From Mycobacteriales bacterium (GTDB taxonomy: Bacteria > Actinomycetota > Actinomycetes > BP-191): 64,000 bases of DNA. Under the pieces are notes generated by a model that made no database searches, was not told the DNA's origin, and saw nothing but the letters and a program-made list of their open reading frames with translations. The position numbers were made by a program, and so were the translations under genes. Below, in pieces: positions 28,080 to 36,227 of this stretch. Location of the stretch: contig DASTMB010000061.1 in assembly GCA_035714365.1 (NCBI GenBank), positions 1 through 64,000 of the forward strand, read 5' to 3'. Position 1 is the first letter of the stretch. The number at the start of each line of letters is the position of its first letter.

Positions 28080-29069
28080 ATGACCACCGACCAGTTCTTC
28101 CGGCGTCCGGCGCTGCGGGCGGGCGTCGCCACTACCCGCGACGGGGAGACGTTCCGGCTCGAGTACCGGCTCCAGGGCTGCACGCTCACGGTTCCGGAAC
28201 CGGCGGGGGATCAGTTCGCCCGGCTGCTCAGCAGCCTGTCCGAGGGAGCGTCAGAGGCCGACCTTGCCGCCGGTGCCCCGGGGTTCCGGGACCGGATGCC
28301 GGAGCTGCTGCGGCAGCTCGACCACCTCGGGCTGCTGACGGAGGGCGCGGACCTGGGCACGGCGGCCGGTCATACGGGCACCCAGCTCTACGGAGACGTC
28401 CGACGCCATTGCGGCGCGTTCCTCAAGACGGCGGCCGGCTCTCGGTTCGAACGAGCCGCCACGAGCGGCGACATCGAGGTGAGTCAGCTCATCGGCTACG
28501 CGATCGAGTACTACCACGTCGTCCGGATGAGCCCTGGGCTCATCGGGCCGTCGCTCGCGCATGCCGGGTCCCGCCGCTCGCAGCGGTTGCTCGAGTCGTT
28601 CCTCCAGTCGGAGATAGGCCATGACCGGCTGCTGGCGTCGGCGCTGGCCAGCGTCGGCGTCACGGAGGACGAGCTGCTCCGGGTGGTTCCGCTGCCGGCG
28701 ACCTTCGCCGTCTGCGCCACGCTGGGCGTTTTCGCCGCGCAGGACCCCCTCAGCTTCAAGGCCGCGCTCTTCCTGTTCGAGGAGCCCACGCCCGAGTTCC
28801 AGCGGGCGCTCGCGGCGGCGGCGCGGGGCCTCGAGCTGCCGGACGAGTTCACCGAGCCGCTGCTCCGGCACGCGAACCTCAACGAGGACTACGGCCACGA
28901 CGACATGTCGCGCGAGCTTCTGGCCGACGTGCCGTTCGTGTCGGACGAGGAACGTCTTGTCGTGCTCCGCAACGTGCTCGGGCTTGCAGAGCTGCTGGTG
29001 CGGCTCGAGGACGAAATTCTCGACCATTACGCCGGCGGCACCGCCATCGACGCACGGATGCCGCGATGA
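28080..29069 (+). CDS. Heme-oxygenase-like metal oxidase with N-terminal winged-helix (RRE-like) domain, paralogue 2
   Basis: 329 residues; one base separates its ATG from the previous stop. The N-terminal 88 residues repeat the plan of paralogue 1, ending LLRQLDHLGLLTE. The oxidase domain keeps every candidate ligand: Glu143-x2-His146 (AIEYYH), Glu178-x2-His181 (SEIGHD) and His264 to His273 (HANLNEDYGH). The sequence between motifs has diverged, so substrate or reaction step probably differs from paralogue 1. Its TGA overlaps the start of paralogue 3 (ATGA). Confidence 0.75.
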   Translation: MTTDQFFRRPALRAGVATTRDGETFRLEYRLQGCTLTVPEPAGDQFARLLSSLSEGASEADLAAGAPGFRDRMPELLRQLDHLGLLTEGADLGTAAGHTGTQLYGDVRRHCGAFLKTAAGSRFERAATSGDIEVSQLIGYAIEYYHVVRMSPGLIGPSLAHAGSRRSQRLLESFLQSEIGHDRLLASALASVGVTEDELLRVVPLPATFAVCATLGVFAAQDPLSFKAALFLFEEPTPEFQRALAAAARGLELPDEFTEPLLRHANLNEDYGHDDMSRELLADVPFVSDEERLVVLRNVLGLAELLVRLEDEILDHYAGGTAIDARMPR

Positions 29070-30583
29070 GCGCCGAGCAGGCGGGCGTCTACAGCTACCG
29101 CGCACCACACCTAGCGGCATCGGTGTCGCGGCAGGGCTCGCGGATAACGCTCGAGTCGTTCGGGCGGACGTACGACATCGACGCACCGGATGAGGCGGTC
29201 ACGGTCGAGCAGTTCCTCAGGGTGCTGCGGGACGCCACGTCACCGGTCTGGGGGGAACTGCGTTCGGACCCGCACGGCTCACCGTGGGGGCCACTCCTCG
29301 CGGAGCTCGACCGGCTCGGCTTGATCACCGAGGACGACAGCCAGGTCCGTGACCACCTCGAGCAGGAGCGGCAGCGGGTCGATGACGTGCGGACCCGGAA
29401 CGACGCCTGGTGGGACGAGGCGCTGACGACACTGCCGCGCGAGCCCCTGCGGGAGGCGTTTCGCCAGGTGGGCGAGTACCTGGACAGCTGCGCCGCAGCA
29501 GCTGCGAACGGCTCGCCCACTCCCCCGGCAACCCCGGATACGGCCAGCTTCCCCTTGGCGGTCCTGCATCGTCAGGTCCAACGGTGGATGCAGAGCGCAC
29601 CACTGTCCCTCGCGCTGGCAGCCCAGTCACTGCGCCGCGTACGGCGGTTGCTCGGCGTCGCGGCACCGGCTCCCGACTCCGCGCCGGACGGTCTGGTCGA
29701 GGTGACCGCGGCTGGTTTGTACGACGTCGCTGACGTCGCGACCCACCTCGCCTGTCTCGGCACCTTGCTGGTCGCGGCCTGCCGGCCGGATGCCGAGAGG
29801 CGCTGCAAGCCACCACGCGAAGGCACGCACACGAGCGGCGCGAATTTGATGCTCTCGGGCGAGCGGCTGTGCCTGGACGCGCTGTCGCAACTCGGCGTCT
29901 CTCGCCTCATCGGGGCGCTCGACGGTCCCGCCGGCGAGCGCGTGGGGCGCGGTGTCTACGTCGAGCAGTTTCACACCACCCGGCGATTCGTAGAGATCAT
30001 CACGCCGTTGATGGCGACCCGTCTCGATGCGCCCCTGCGGTCGGCGATCTTCCAGTACTACGCCGAGGAGGTGGGCCACGAGGTGTTCGAGCTCAACGCC
30101 TGCACATCGCTCGGGCTGGATGCCTCGGCCGTACAGTCAGCCACTCCACTGCCGTACTGGGTGGCGTACCTCGAGGTGTTCGCGGAGATCGCGCGGACGA
30201 ACCCGCTCGGCTTCCTGTTGTCCGTCGTCGTGACCGAGGGACTCCCGGGCGCCCCCAACGCCATCAACTCGCTGCTCTCCGACCGCCGGCTCATCAGCAA
30301 TGCGCTCGACAACGAGCTGCGTAAGCACGAGCAGGTGAACATCGAGCTCGATCACACGTCACTGCCGCGGAGGCTGCTCGCACATGTGCTGGCCGTCACC
30401 CCGGCCGCGGCGACAGCGGCGCTCGACGACCTCGCCTTCATGGTCGAGCTCAACTTCCGCGCCTGGAACATGCTCGCGGACTACTACGGCGACAGCCGCA
30501 ACGCGCCGCTGCACACGGCGTTCGCGATGTCCCCAGTCGACGTGCTGCATCACGGCGCCACGACCAGCGCCGCGCCGCGGTGA
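29066..30583 (+). CDS. Heme-oxygenase-like metal oxidase with N-terminal winged-helix (RRE-like) domain, paralogue 3, enlarged
   Basis: 505 residues. The N-terminal domain ends LLAELDRLGLITE (about residue 89), as in the other two. About 180 extra helical residues (90-275) follow before the oxidase core. Ligand motifs are complete: Glu300-x2-His303 (YVEQFH), Glu335-x2-His338 (EEVGHE) and His421 to His430 (HEQVNIELDH). The shared H-x3-N-x4-H signature in all three paralogues is striking. The insert may be a second, degenerate helical bundle or a dimer surface. Six bases separate it from the protease gene. Confidence 0.7.
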   Translation: MSAEQAGVYSYRAPHLAASVSRQGSRITLESFGRTYDIDAPDEAVTVEQFLRVLRDATSPVWGELRSDPHGSPWGPLLAELDRLGLITEDDSQVRDHLEQERQRVDDVRTRNDAWWDEALTTLPREPLREAFRQVGEYLDSCAAAAANGSPTPPATPDTASFPLAVLHRQVQRWMQSAPLSLALAAQSLRRVRRLLGVAAPAPDSAPDGLVEVTAAGLYDVADVATHLACLGTLLVAACRPDAERRCKPPREGTHTSGANLMLSGERLCLDALSQLGVSRLIGALDGPAGERVGRGVYVEQFHTTRRFVEIITPLMATRLDAPLRSAIFQYYAEEVGHEVFELNACTSLGLDASAVQSATPLPYWVAYLEVFAEIARTNPLGFLLSVVVTEGLPGAPNAINSLLSDRRLISNALDNELRKHEQVNIELDHTSLPRRLLAHVLAVTPAAATAALDDLAFMVELNFRAWNMLADYYGDSRNAPLHTAFAMSPVDVLHHGATTSAAPR

Positions 30584-30589
30584 GGAACG

Positions 30590-32572
30590 ATGTCGTCACT
30601 GGCTGATCTCAGAGCCACGGCAGCTACTCGGCCGGACACGCGGCGAGTGGTGGTGAGCGTGGGCGGCGACGCGTACGCCTACCTTGCCGCCGAGTACGCG
30701 TCCGCGAGTGGCGCTGCCGTCGTCACGGTGGACCACCTCGTCCACGTCACCGATCCTGCGCGCGGCGTGATGGCCCCCGAGACGAGCCTCGTCATCGTCA
30801 CCGCAGCGCACCTGCTCAGCCTGGATCTCGTCGAGGAGATCGCCGCTGCCTGCGCGGCGCACCCGCGGACGCGGGTCGGCTATCTCACCGCGGACACGTA
30901 CCAAGCCTGCACTGTGGCCGTCACCGCGGCGGAACGATCCCTCGCAGGCGGGCCGCAGGTGCGTTCCGCGCGGAGAATGGTCGATCACATCCGCGGCAAG
31001 ACCCTCGTCAGCGGCAGCGGCGGCTGCGCCGAAGCCGCGGTCCACGACGTCCTGGGGCGGGAGTCACGCGCGCTCTACCTGGTCGGCCACGGTGACGGGG
31101 CGCACCTGTCGCTTCCGGACAGTACCGTCGTGTGCGGCCTGCGGGGTGATGTCGAACGGGCCGGCGGGCGAGCGGTCGTCGACGGCTGTCGCGCAGTGCC
31201 CACTGGGTGCAAGCGAATCCCTCGTGGCAGCAGCAAGACGCTGGTCCGCGCCCGCGACATCGAGGCCGACATGGTGGCGTTGTTCTCGTGCCGCAGCTTC
31301 CTCCCGAGACCGGGAGCGTACCCGTCCGACCTGAGCCTCCTGCTCGCTCTCGCGGAGGCCGGCACCCAGGCCGTCGTCGGCACGACCCGAATGCTGCCTC
31401 TCGACAGGACACTGCCGGAGGAGTTCGACGCACTTCTCCGGGAGGGGATTCCGATAGGCGAGGCGGTCGCGTTCCTCAACGACGTGCTCCTCCGCCGCCG
31501 TGGGGTGCCGGCCTTCGCGGTCTGGGGCGATCCGGATGCTCGCTTCGACGGCCCGGACCACCACGGGTTGGCCATGGATGTCAGCGCGAGGTGCGACCGT
31601 GCCGATCCTGAGGTCGTCGCCGCCACCGACGGCGAGGACGGGTGGAGCCACGTCGTCCGCGGCCGGACCCGTTTCTACGCGATGTCGCGCACAACAAACC
31701 CGACGCGCTTTCTCGACCAGTCCGGGCAGTTCGCCATGGCGCGCCAGGTGCTCCTGGACATCCAGTCGCGTCTTGCCAACGTCGAGGCGGTAGTACGCGC
31801 GGCACGCTGGTACGCCGAGTCCTGCGACGCGACGACGTACCTCGACCGCCTGCTGGGTCCGTTACAACGTGCGGTCGGCTCGATCAAGAACCAGCTGTGG
31901 TTCGGCATCGGCATCCACGCGGCGTCGAGCTCCGCGCTCGGGGTCTGGCAACCGGAGCTCGAGACCTGCGTCATCCGCGCCCGCACGTTGCTGGCGACGT
32001 TGTCCTCGGCGGTTGCCGACATTACCGAGCAGTGGCTCATCCGTGAGGAAGTCGCCGGTACCTCGCTCGCAGACCATCTGTACCCGACGCTCCACACCTT
32101 CCGGACACTCCGCGGAGTGGAAGAGCGCGGCGACCGTTGCCGCGACTGCGGCGGCCGCCTGCTGTGGTTCTCCTACGAAGAGAGTGCGCTTGGTCTGAGC
32201 CTGCGTTCTGCGATCGAGTGCGCGACCTGTGGACCTGTCGCCGAGTTCGGCGGCACGCGCACGTTCATCGAGGTGGGCGGCGATCTCCGGCGTGGCGGGT
32301 GGATGGATGTCCAGACGCGGATCGAGCGGAAGTCCCTGTCGCACCGTTCACCGGTGGACGTGGTTCTGCATGCGAAGCCTCGGTCGGGAGTGAACCCCGA
32401 GGTCGTGCGCCGGGTCACGCTCCCACCGGCCGCATCATGCGCGACGGTCCGCATCCCGCTGCCAGCCGATGCCGGCCACGAAAGCTGGTCGGTCCGAGCC
32501 GCGAGCATCTGCGACGCCGAGATCTCGTTCGCCCGGTGCATGGTGTCGATCCTCGCCACCCGGGCGGTCTGA
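30590..32572 (+). CDS. CHAT/caspase-like cysteine protease with zinc ribbon
   Basis: 660 residues, ATG with TGAGGAAC upstream. The catalytic dyad of the CHAT/C25 clan is evident: His167 in YLVGHGDGAHL and Cys234 in VALFSCRSF. LLALAEAGTQAVVGTTR and the fold-ending FAVWGDP at about residue 309 also match. Residues 340-500 are helical. Cys517, Cys520, Cys544 and Cys547 (CRDCGG and CATCG) form a zinc ribbon, and a beta-rich tail follows. It closes the operon. The likely role is cutting the leader from the modified peptide; an alternative is an effector protease triggered by the pathway. No transmembrane segment is seen. Confidence 0.72.
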   Translation: MSSLADLRATAATRPDTRRVVVSVGGDAYAYLAAEYASASGAAVVTVDHLVHVTDPARGVMAPETSLVIVTAAHLLSLDLVEEIAAACAAHPRTRVGYLTADTYQACTVAVTAAERSLAGGPQVRSARRMVDHIRGKTLVSGSGGCAEAAVHDVLGRESRALYLVGHGDGAHLSLPDSTVVCGLRGDVERAGGRAVVDGCRAVPTGCKRIPRGSSKTLVRARDIEADMVALFSCRSFLPRPGAYPSDLSLLLALAEAGTQAVVGTTRMLPLDRTLPEEFDALLREGIPIGEAVAFLNDVLLRRRGVPAFAVWGDPDARFDGPDHHGLAMDVSARCDRADPEVVAATDGEDGWSHVVRGRTRFYAMSRTTNPTRFLDQSGQFAMARQVLLDIQSRLANVEAVVRAARWYAESCDATTYLDRLLGPLQRAVGSIKNQLWFGIGIHAASSSALGVWQPELETCVIRARTLLATLSSAVADITEQWLIREEVAGTSLADHLYPTLHTFRTLRGVEERGDRCRDCGGRLLWFSYEESALGLSLRSAIECATCGPVAEFGGTRTFIEVGGDLRRGGWMDVQTRIERKSLSHRSPVDVVLHAKPRSGVNPEVVRRVTLPPAASCATVRIPLPADAGHESWSVRAASICDAEISFARCMVSILATRAV

Positions 32573-32618
32573 GCGTGCAGGCAGCGACCACACGGTCTGC
32601 CGGTGCAGGCCTCGGCAG

Positions 32619-32624
32619 TAGCCT
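32619..32624 (+). promoter_or_regulatory. -10 box of leaderless YdeI-family gene
   Basis: TAGCCT, six bases, then the GTG at 32631. The same spacing is seen at 24593-24598 on the other strand. No ribosome binding site lies between, so a leaderless transcript is expected. Confidence 0.6.
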
Positions 32625-32630
32625 TGGCCT

Positions 32631-33125
32631 GTGCCGCTCGACCTGCTGACGTTCGACGGCGTCGAGGCGTTGCGGGCCTGGGCCGCCGCGCACGCCGCCG
32701 AGGCGGGCGAGGCGTGGCTCGTGCTCGAACGCGTCCGCTACGGCGCGCCCGTGCCCGCGCTGCGGTTCGCGCCCGCGGCCGAGGTGCTCGCCGAGCACGG
32801 CCTGGTGCCGGGCGAGCGCGCGGCCGTCGACGCCGACCGGTACGCGGTGCGGTTCGCGCCCGGGAAGGTCAAGGCGCGGCGCGCGCCGGCGTGGGCGGAG
32901 GGGCCGCACGAGGAGCCGGTGCTGTCGGCGGAGTACGACGAGCGGCTGCGCACCGACCCGGCGGCGTGGGCGTTCTTCGAGCAGCAGCCGCCGCGCTACC
33001 GCCGGGCGGCGATCTGGTGGGTGATGAGCGGCAAGGCGGAGGCGACGCGCGAACGCCGCATCGCGGCGCTGGTGGAGGCGTGCGCGGCGGGCGAGCGCGT
33101 CCCCGCGCTGGTCCGCAACCTGTAG
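32631..33125 (+). CDS. YdeI/OmpD-associated family protein
   Basis: 164 residues. The C-terminal part, DPAAWAFFEQQPPRYRRAAI then WWVMSGKAEATRERRIAALVEA, is the conserved helical region of the YdeI/OmpD-associated (bacteriocin-protection-like) family; the N-terminal part is a small beta-rich domain. Biochemical role unknown. The start is GTG, leaderless. Very high third-position GC marks it as a core gene and so sets the right edge of the 24756-32572 operon. Confidence 0.8.
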   Translation: MPLDLLTFDGVEALRAWAAAHAAEAGEAWLVLERVRYGAPVPALRFAPAAEVLAEHGLVPGERAAVDADRYAVRFAPGKVKARRAPAWAEGPHEEPVLSAEYDERLRTDPAAWAFFEQQPPRYRRAAIWWVMSGKAEATRERRIAALVEACAAGERVPALVRNL

Positions 33126-33153
33126 CCGCACCGCCCGCGGCGCGCGCCGGCGA

Positions 33154-33600
33154 TCACCCGGTCGCGCAGGCCACGGTGTCGGCGGTCGGGGTGACCGGGT
33201 CGCCGGGCTCGAGCGGGTTCGACGCCGCGGTGAGGATGTCGTCCAGGCTCTCGTCCGGCGCCGGCGGGCAGGCGGGAGCGCACGCCTGGATGTCCCAGTC
33301 GTCGGGGTGCTGCACACCCCACGCCTCCGTCTCCACGAAGATGTACGGCGGGTCGTCGTGCGGGTCGCCGCCCCAGCCTTCCGGCGGGTCGCCGCTGAGC
33401 TTGGTGTAGCCGCAGAGCACACCGCCGCTGCCGTCGCCGGTACCGATCGGCGGCTTGCCGATGGCGTTGGTGAGCAGGTCCTTGACCGTCGACGGGTCTA
33501 CGCACATGTCGCCGGAGCAGACGGTCGCCCCGGCGGGGGACGCGGTGATCGCGACGGCGGCCACGCACGCGAGCAGGACGCGGCGGGTGGTGAGGCGCAT
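33154..33600 (-). CDS. Small secreted protein of unknown function
   Basis: 148 residues; ATG 33600 with GAAGGAAG upstream. A signal peptide (RRVLLACVAAVAITASPAGA) is followed by a mature part with six Cys (VCSGDMC, VLCGY, ACAPAC) plus one near the C-terminus (VACATG), many Pro/Asp residues and no recognised domain. It is the gene after the ECF sigma factor gene in the same direction (17-base gap), so it is a likely target or partner of that regulator. Confidence 0.6.
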   Translation of the reverse strand: MRLTTRRVLLACVAAVAITASPAGATVCSGDMCVDPSTVKDLLTNAIGKPPIGTGDGSGGVLCGYTKLSGDPPEGWGGDPHDDPPYIFVETEAWGVQHPDDWDIQACAPACPPAPDESLDDILTAASNPLEPGDPVTPTADTVACATG

Positions 33601-33617
33601 GGCGGGCTTCCTTCGGG

Positions 33618-34574
33618 TCAGGACGGGCGGCAGCTCACACCGCGGGAGGACACGCTGGGGCCGTACTCGAGGCACCGGTGCAGGCCGGCGCCGGGCTCGT
33701 AACGGTCGAGGGGGACGCAGGTGTCGACGTGCGGCACGCGCGCGTCGCACGGGTCCGTGGGGATGGCGGTCGGGATCGGCAGCGTGGGCCGCGGGTCCGG
33801 CGAGGCGACCGGGTCGGGTGCGGCCGGTTGCGGGACCGGCGCCGGAGCGGGCGCCGCCGCCTCGGCCGTGACCCGGAACGGCGTCACGGCGGGCGCGAGC
33901 GGCCGGCGGGGCGGCGCGGCGGCGCGCGGCGGCCGGGCGGCGGCCGGTGCCGGGGGCAGCGCGGTCGCCGGACCGCCCGGGCCGAGCGCGGCACTGCTGA
34001 CGAACGCCGCCATCGCCACCGCGACCGCGGGCGTGTCCAGCCGCAGTCCGGCGCCGCGCCGGCGCAGCCGCGCGACCAGCACCCAGGCGGTGGCGACGGC
34101 GGCACGCACGTAGGCGCGGGCGCGGGACAGCAGCGACTCGACGGCCTTGTACGACAGCCCCATGCGCGCCGCGATCTCGTGGCAGCTCAGACCGTCGGCC
34201 TTCGCGACGAGCGCGACCCGCTGCGACTCGGGCAGCGCGGCGACGTGGCGCGCGACCCAGGCCGCCTCGCCGCGGTTGCACGCGGCCTCCTCGGGCGACG
34301 GCTCGTCCACGAACCACGGCACCAGCTTGCGGCCGACCTTCGCGTCGTGCGCGTGCGCGCGGTACCGGTCGGCGCACAGCCGCATGGTCGTGGCGGCGAG
34401 AAACTCCACGACCCGCGCCTCGTCGAGGTTCGCGAAGCCGACGCAACGCACCATCGCCTCCTGCGCGCAGTCCTCCGCGTCGTCGCGGGACATGCCGCGG
34501 CTCAGCGCGATGCGCACGAGGTACGTGCGGTGCGGCAGCACGAGCTGCCACCGCCGCCGCTCGACGGACTCCAC
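33618..34574 (-). CDS. ECF sigma factor with C-terminal membrane helix and Cys-containing tail
   Basis: 318 residues from GTG 34574 (AGGGGG five bases upstream; an ATG at 34634 would add 20). Sigma region 2 at about 12-85 (RGMSRDDAEDCAQEAMVRCV) and region 4 at about 105-165 (LPESQRVALVAKADGLSCHEIA and GLSYKAVESLLSRAR). After a basic patch comes one helix (about 181-197, TPAVAVAMAAFVSSAAL), a Pro/Ala-rich stretch and an outside tail with four spaced Cys (PCDAR, DTCVPL, HRCLEY, VSCRPS). No separate anti-sigma gene is adjacent, so the fused tail may do the sensing. It is probably the regulator of the secreted proteins around it. Confidence 0.78.
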   Translation of the reverse strand: MESVERRRWQLVLPHRTYLVRIALSRGMSRDDAEDCAQEAMVRCVGFANLDEARVVEFLAATTMRLCADRYRAHAHDAKVGRKLVPWFVDEPSPEEAACNRGEAAWVARHVAALPESQRVALVAKADGLSCHEIAARMGLSYKAVESLLSRARAYVRAAVATAWVLVARLRRRGAGLRLDTPAVAVAMAAFVSSAALGPGGPATALPPAPAAARPPRAAAPPRRPLAPAVTPFRVTAEAAAPAPAPVPQPAAPDPVASPDPRPTLPIPTAIPTDPCDARVPHVDTCVPLDRYEPGAGLHRCLEYGPSVSSRGVSCRPS

Positions 34575-34685
34575 CCCTACCCCCTTGCCCACCCGTGCCC
34601 GGGCGTCCGTCCGATGTACGGACGAACGAGGCATGTCCTTCGCGCTTTTTTTCGCGACCCCTCTCTCGGCGGCTGTGGCGGTCCG

Positions 34686-36170
34686 TCAGGGCAGGCAGGC
34701 GACGGCGTGCGCGGTGGTCCGGTCGGCGGTCGCGCCGTCGCCGAGCTGGCCCCAGGTGTCGTCCCCCCACGCGGTGACGGCGCGGTCGCCGCGGATGGCG
34801 AGCGAGTGCAGGTACCCGGCGGCGACGGCGGTCGCGCCCAGCACGCCGGTCACCCGCACCGGCGCGGTGCGGTCGGTGGTGGAGCCGTCGCCGAGCTGGC
34901 CGTTGCGGTTGGCGCCCCACGCCCACACGCTGCCGTCGGAGAGCGCGGCGACGGAGTGCGCGCCGCCGCCCGCGACGGCGACCGCGCCCGCCAGGCCCGG
35001 CACGGCTACCGGCGCGTGCCGCGCGGTCGTGGTGCCGTCACCGAGCTGGCCGGACGCGTTGGCGCCCCACGCCTGGACGCCCGCGGCGGTCACGGCGAGC
35101 GAGTGGTCGTTGCCGGCCGCGATCGCGGTGGCGCCGGTGACCCCGGTGACCTGGACGGGTGTGAGCCGGCGCGTGACGGACCCGTCGCCGAGCTGGCCGG
35201 CGCCGTTGTAGCCCCACGCCCAGACCGTCCCGTCGGAACGCAGCGCCAGCGAGTGGCCCCCGCCCGCCGCCACGGCGGTGACGTTCGTCAGGCCGGTCAC
35301 CTGGACCGGCGTCGTGGCGTTGGCGGTGGTGCCGTCGCCGAGCTGCCCGTCGCCGTTGGCGCCCCAGGCCCAGACCGTGCCGTCCGAACGCAGCGCCAGC
35401 GAGTGGCCCCCACCCGCGGCGACGGCGGTGACGCCGCTCAGGCCGCCGACCGCGACGGGCGCGGCGCTGTCCGCGGTGCCGCCGTTGCCGAGGGCGCCGT
35501 CCGCGCCGGAGCCCCAGGCGCGGACGGTGCCGCCCGGCAGCAGCGCGAGCGAGTGCGCGGCGCCGGCGGCGACCGCGGTGGCGGTGACGCCGGTGCCGAC
35601 CGGGACGGCGCGGTCGGTGGCGGTGCCGTCGCCGAGCTGGCCGGAGTCGTTGGCGCCCCAGGCCCAGACCGTGTGGTCGCTGTCGCGGATCGCGAGCGAG
35701 TGGCCCGCGCCCGCGGCGGCGCCGCTCGTGGTGAGGCACGAGACGGCGGTGACCGACAGCGTGAAGTTCGACGTCGTCGCCGGCGTCGTCGAGCCGGGCA
35801 CGACCGGGTTGAGCGTGACCTCGATCCACACGACGCCGGGGGCGGTGATCGTGCACGACTGCACCGTCGCCCCGGGGGTCGGCGGGGGGCAGAGGGTGCC
35901 GGCGCCGGCCCCGCAGCCGTCGTAGACCTGCAACGTCACCGCGCCCGTGCTGGGCGTCGCGGTGACGACGCGCGGCACCGTCGCCGGGCCGTGCTTCCAC
36001 CAGCGGCTCGTCGCGGCGACGCCCACGGTGTGCTGGACCGTCGCCGACCAGGTGCCGAGGTCGGGGGCGCCGGTGCAGTCGTCCGCCGACGCGGGCGCAG
36101 CGACGGCGAGCACCGACGCGGTCACCGCCGCGGCGACGCCGAGCCGGCCGGCCGTCCTCCTGCTGCTCAC
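34686..36170 (-). CDS. Secreted RCC1-like repeat (beta-propeller) protein
   Basis: 494 residues from GTG 36170 (GGAGGGAG upstream). A signal peptide is followed by a beta domain of about 120 residues with Cys pairs, then seven RCC1-type repeats of about 48 residues built on HSLALRSDGTVWAWGANGDG and QLGDGTT, predicting a seven-bladed propeller. In bacteria such secreted propellers are usually binding modules; the ligand is unknown. The near-identical repeats make the DNA repetitive. It belongs to a run of secreted-protein genes on the minus strand next to the membrane-tailed sigma factor. Confidence 0.8.
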   Translation of the reverse strand: MSSRRTAGRLGVAAAVTASVLAVAAPASADDCTGAPDLGTWSATVQHTVGVAATSRWWKHGPATVPRVVTATPSTGAVTLQVYDGCGAGAGTLCPPPTPGATVQSCTITAPGVVWIEVTLNPVVPGSTTPATTSNFTLSVTAVSCLTTSGAAAGAGHSLAIRDSDHTVWAWGANDSGQLGDGTATDRAVPVGTGVTATAVAAGAAHSLALLPGGTVRAWGSGADGALGNGGTADSAAPVAVGGLSGVTAVAAGGGHSLALRSDGTVWAWGANGDGQLGDGTTANATTPVQVTGLTNVTAVAAGGGHSLALRSDGTVWAWGYNGAGQLGDGSVTRRLTPVQVTGVTGATAIAAGNDHSLAVTAAGVQAWGANASGQLGDGTTTARHAPVAVPGLAGAVAVAGGGAHSVAALSDGSVWAWGANRNGQLGDGSTTDRTAPVRVTGVLGATAVAAGYLHSLAIRGDRAVTAWGDDTWGQLGDGATADRTTAHAVACLP

Positions 36171-36227
36171 GGTTCTCCCTCCGCCGCGTGCCGCCACGGG
36201 GGCACCCGTGGCGGCACGCGGACCTCG

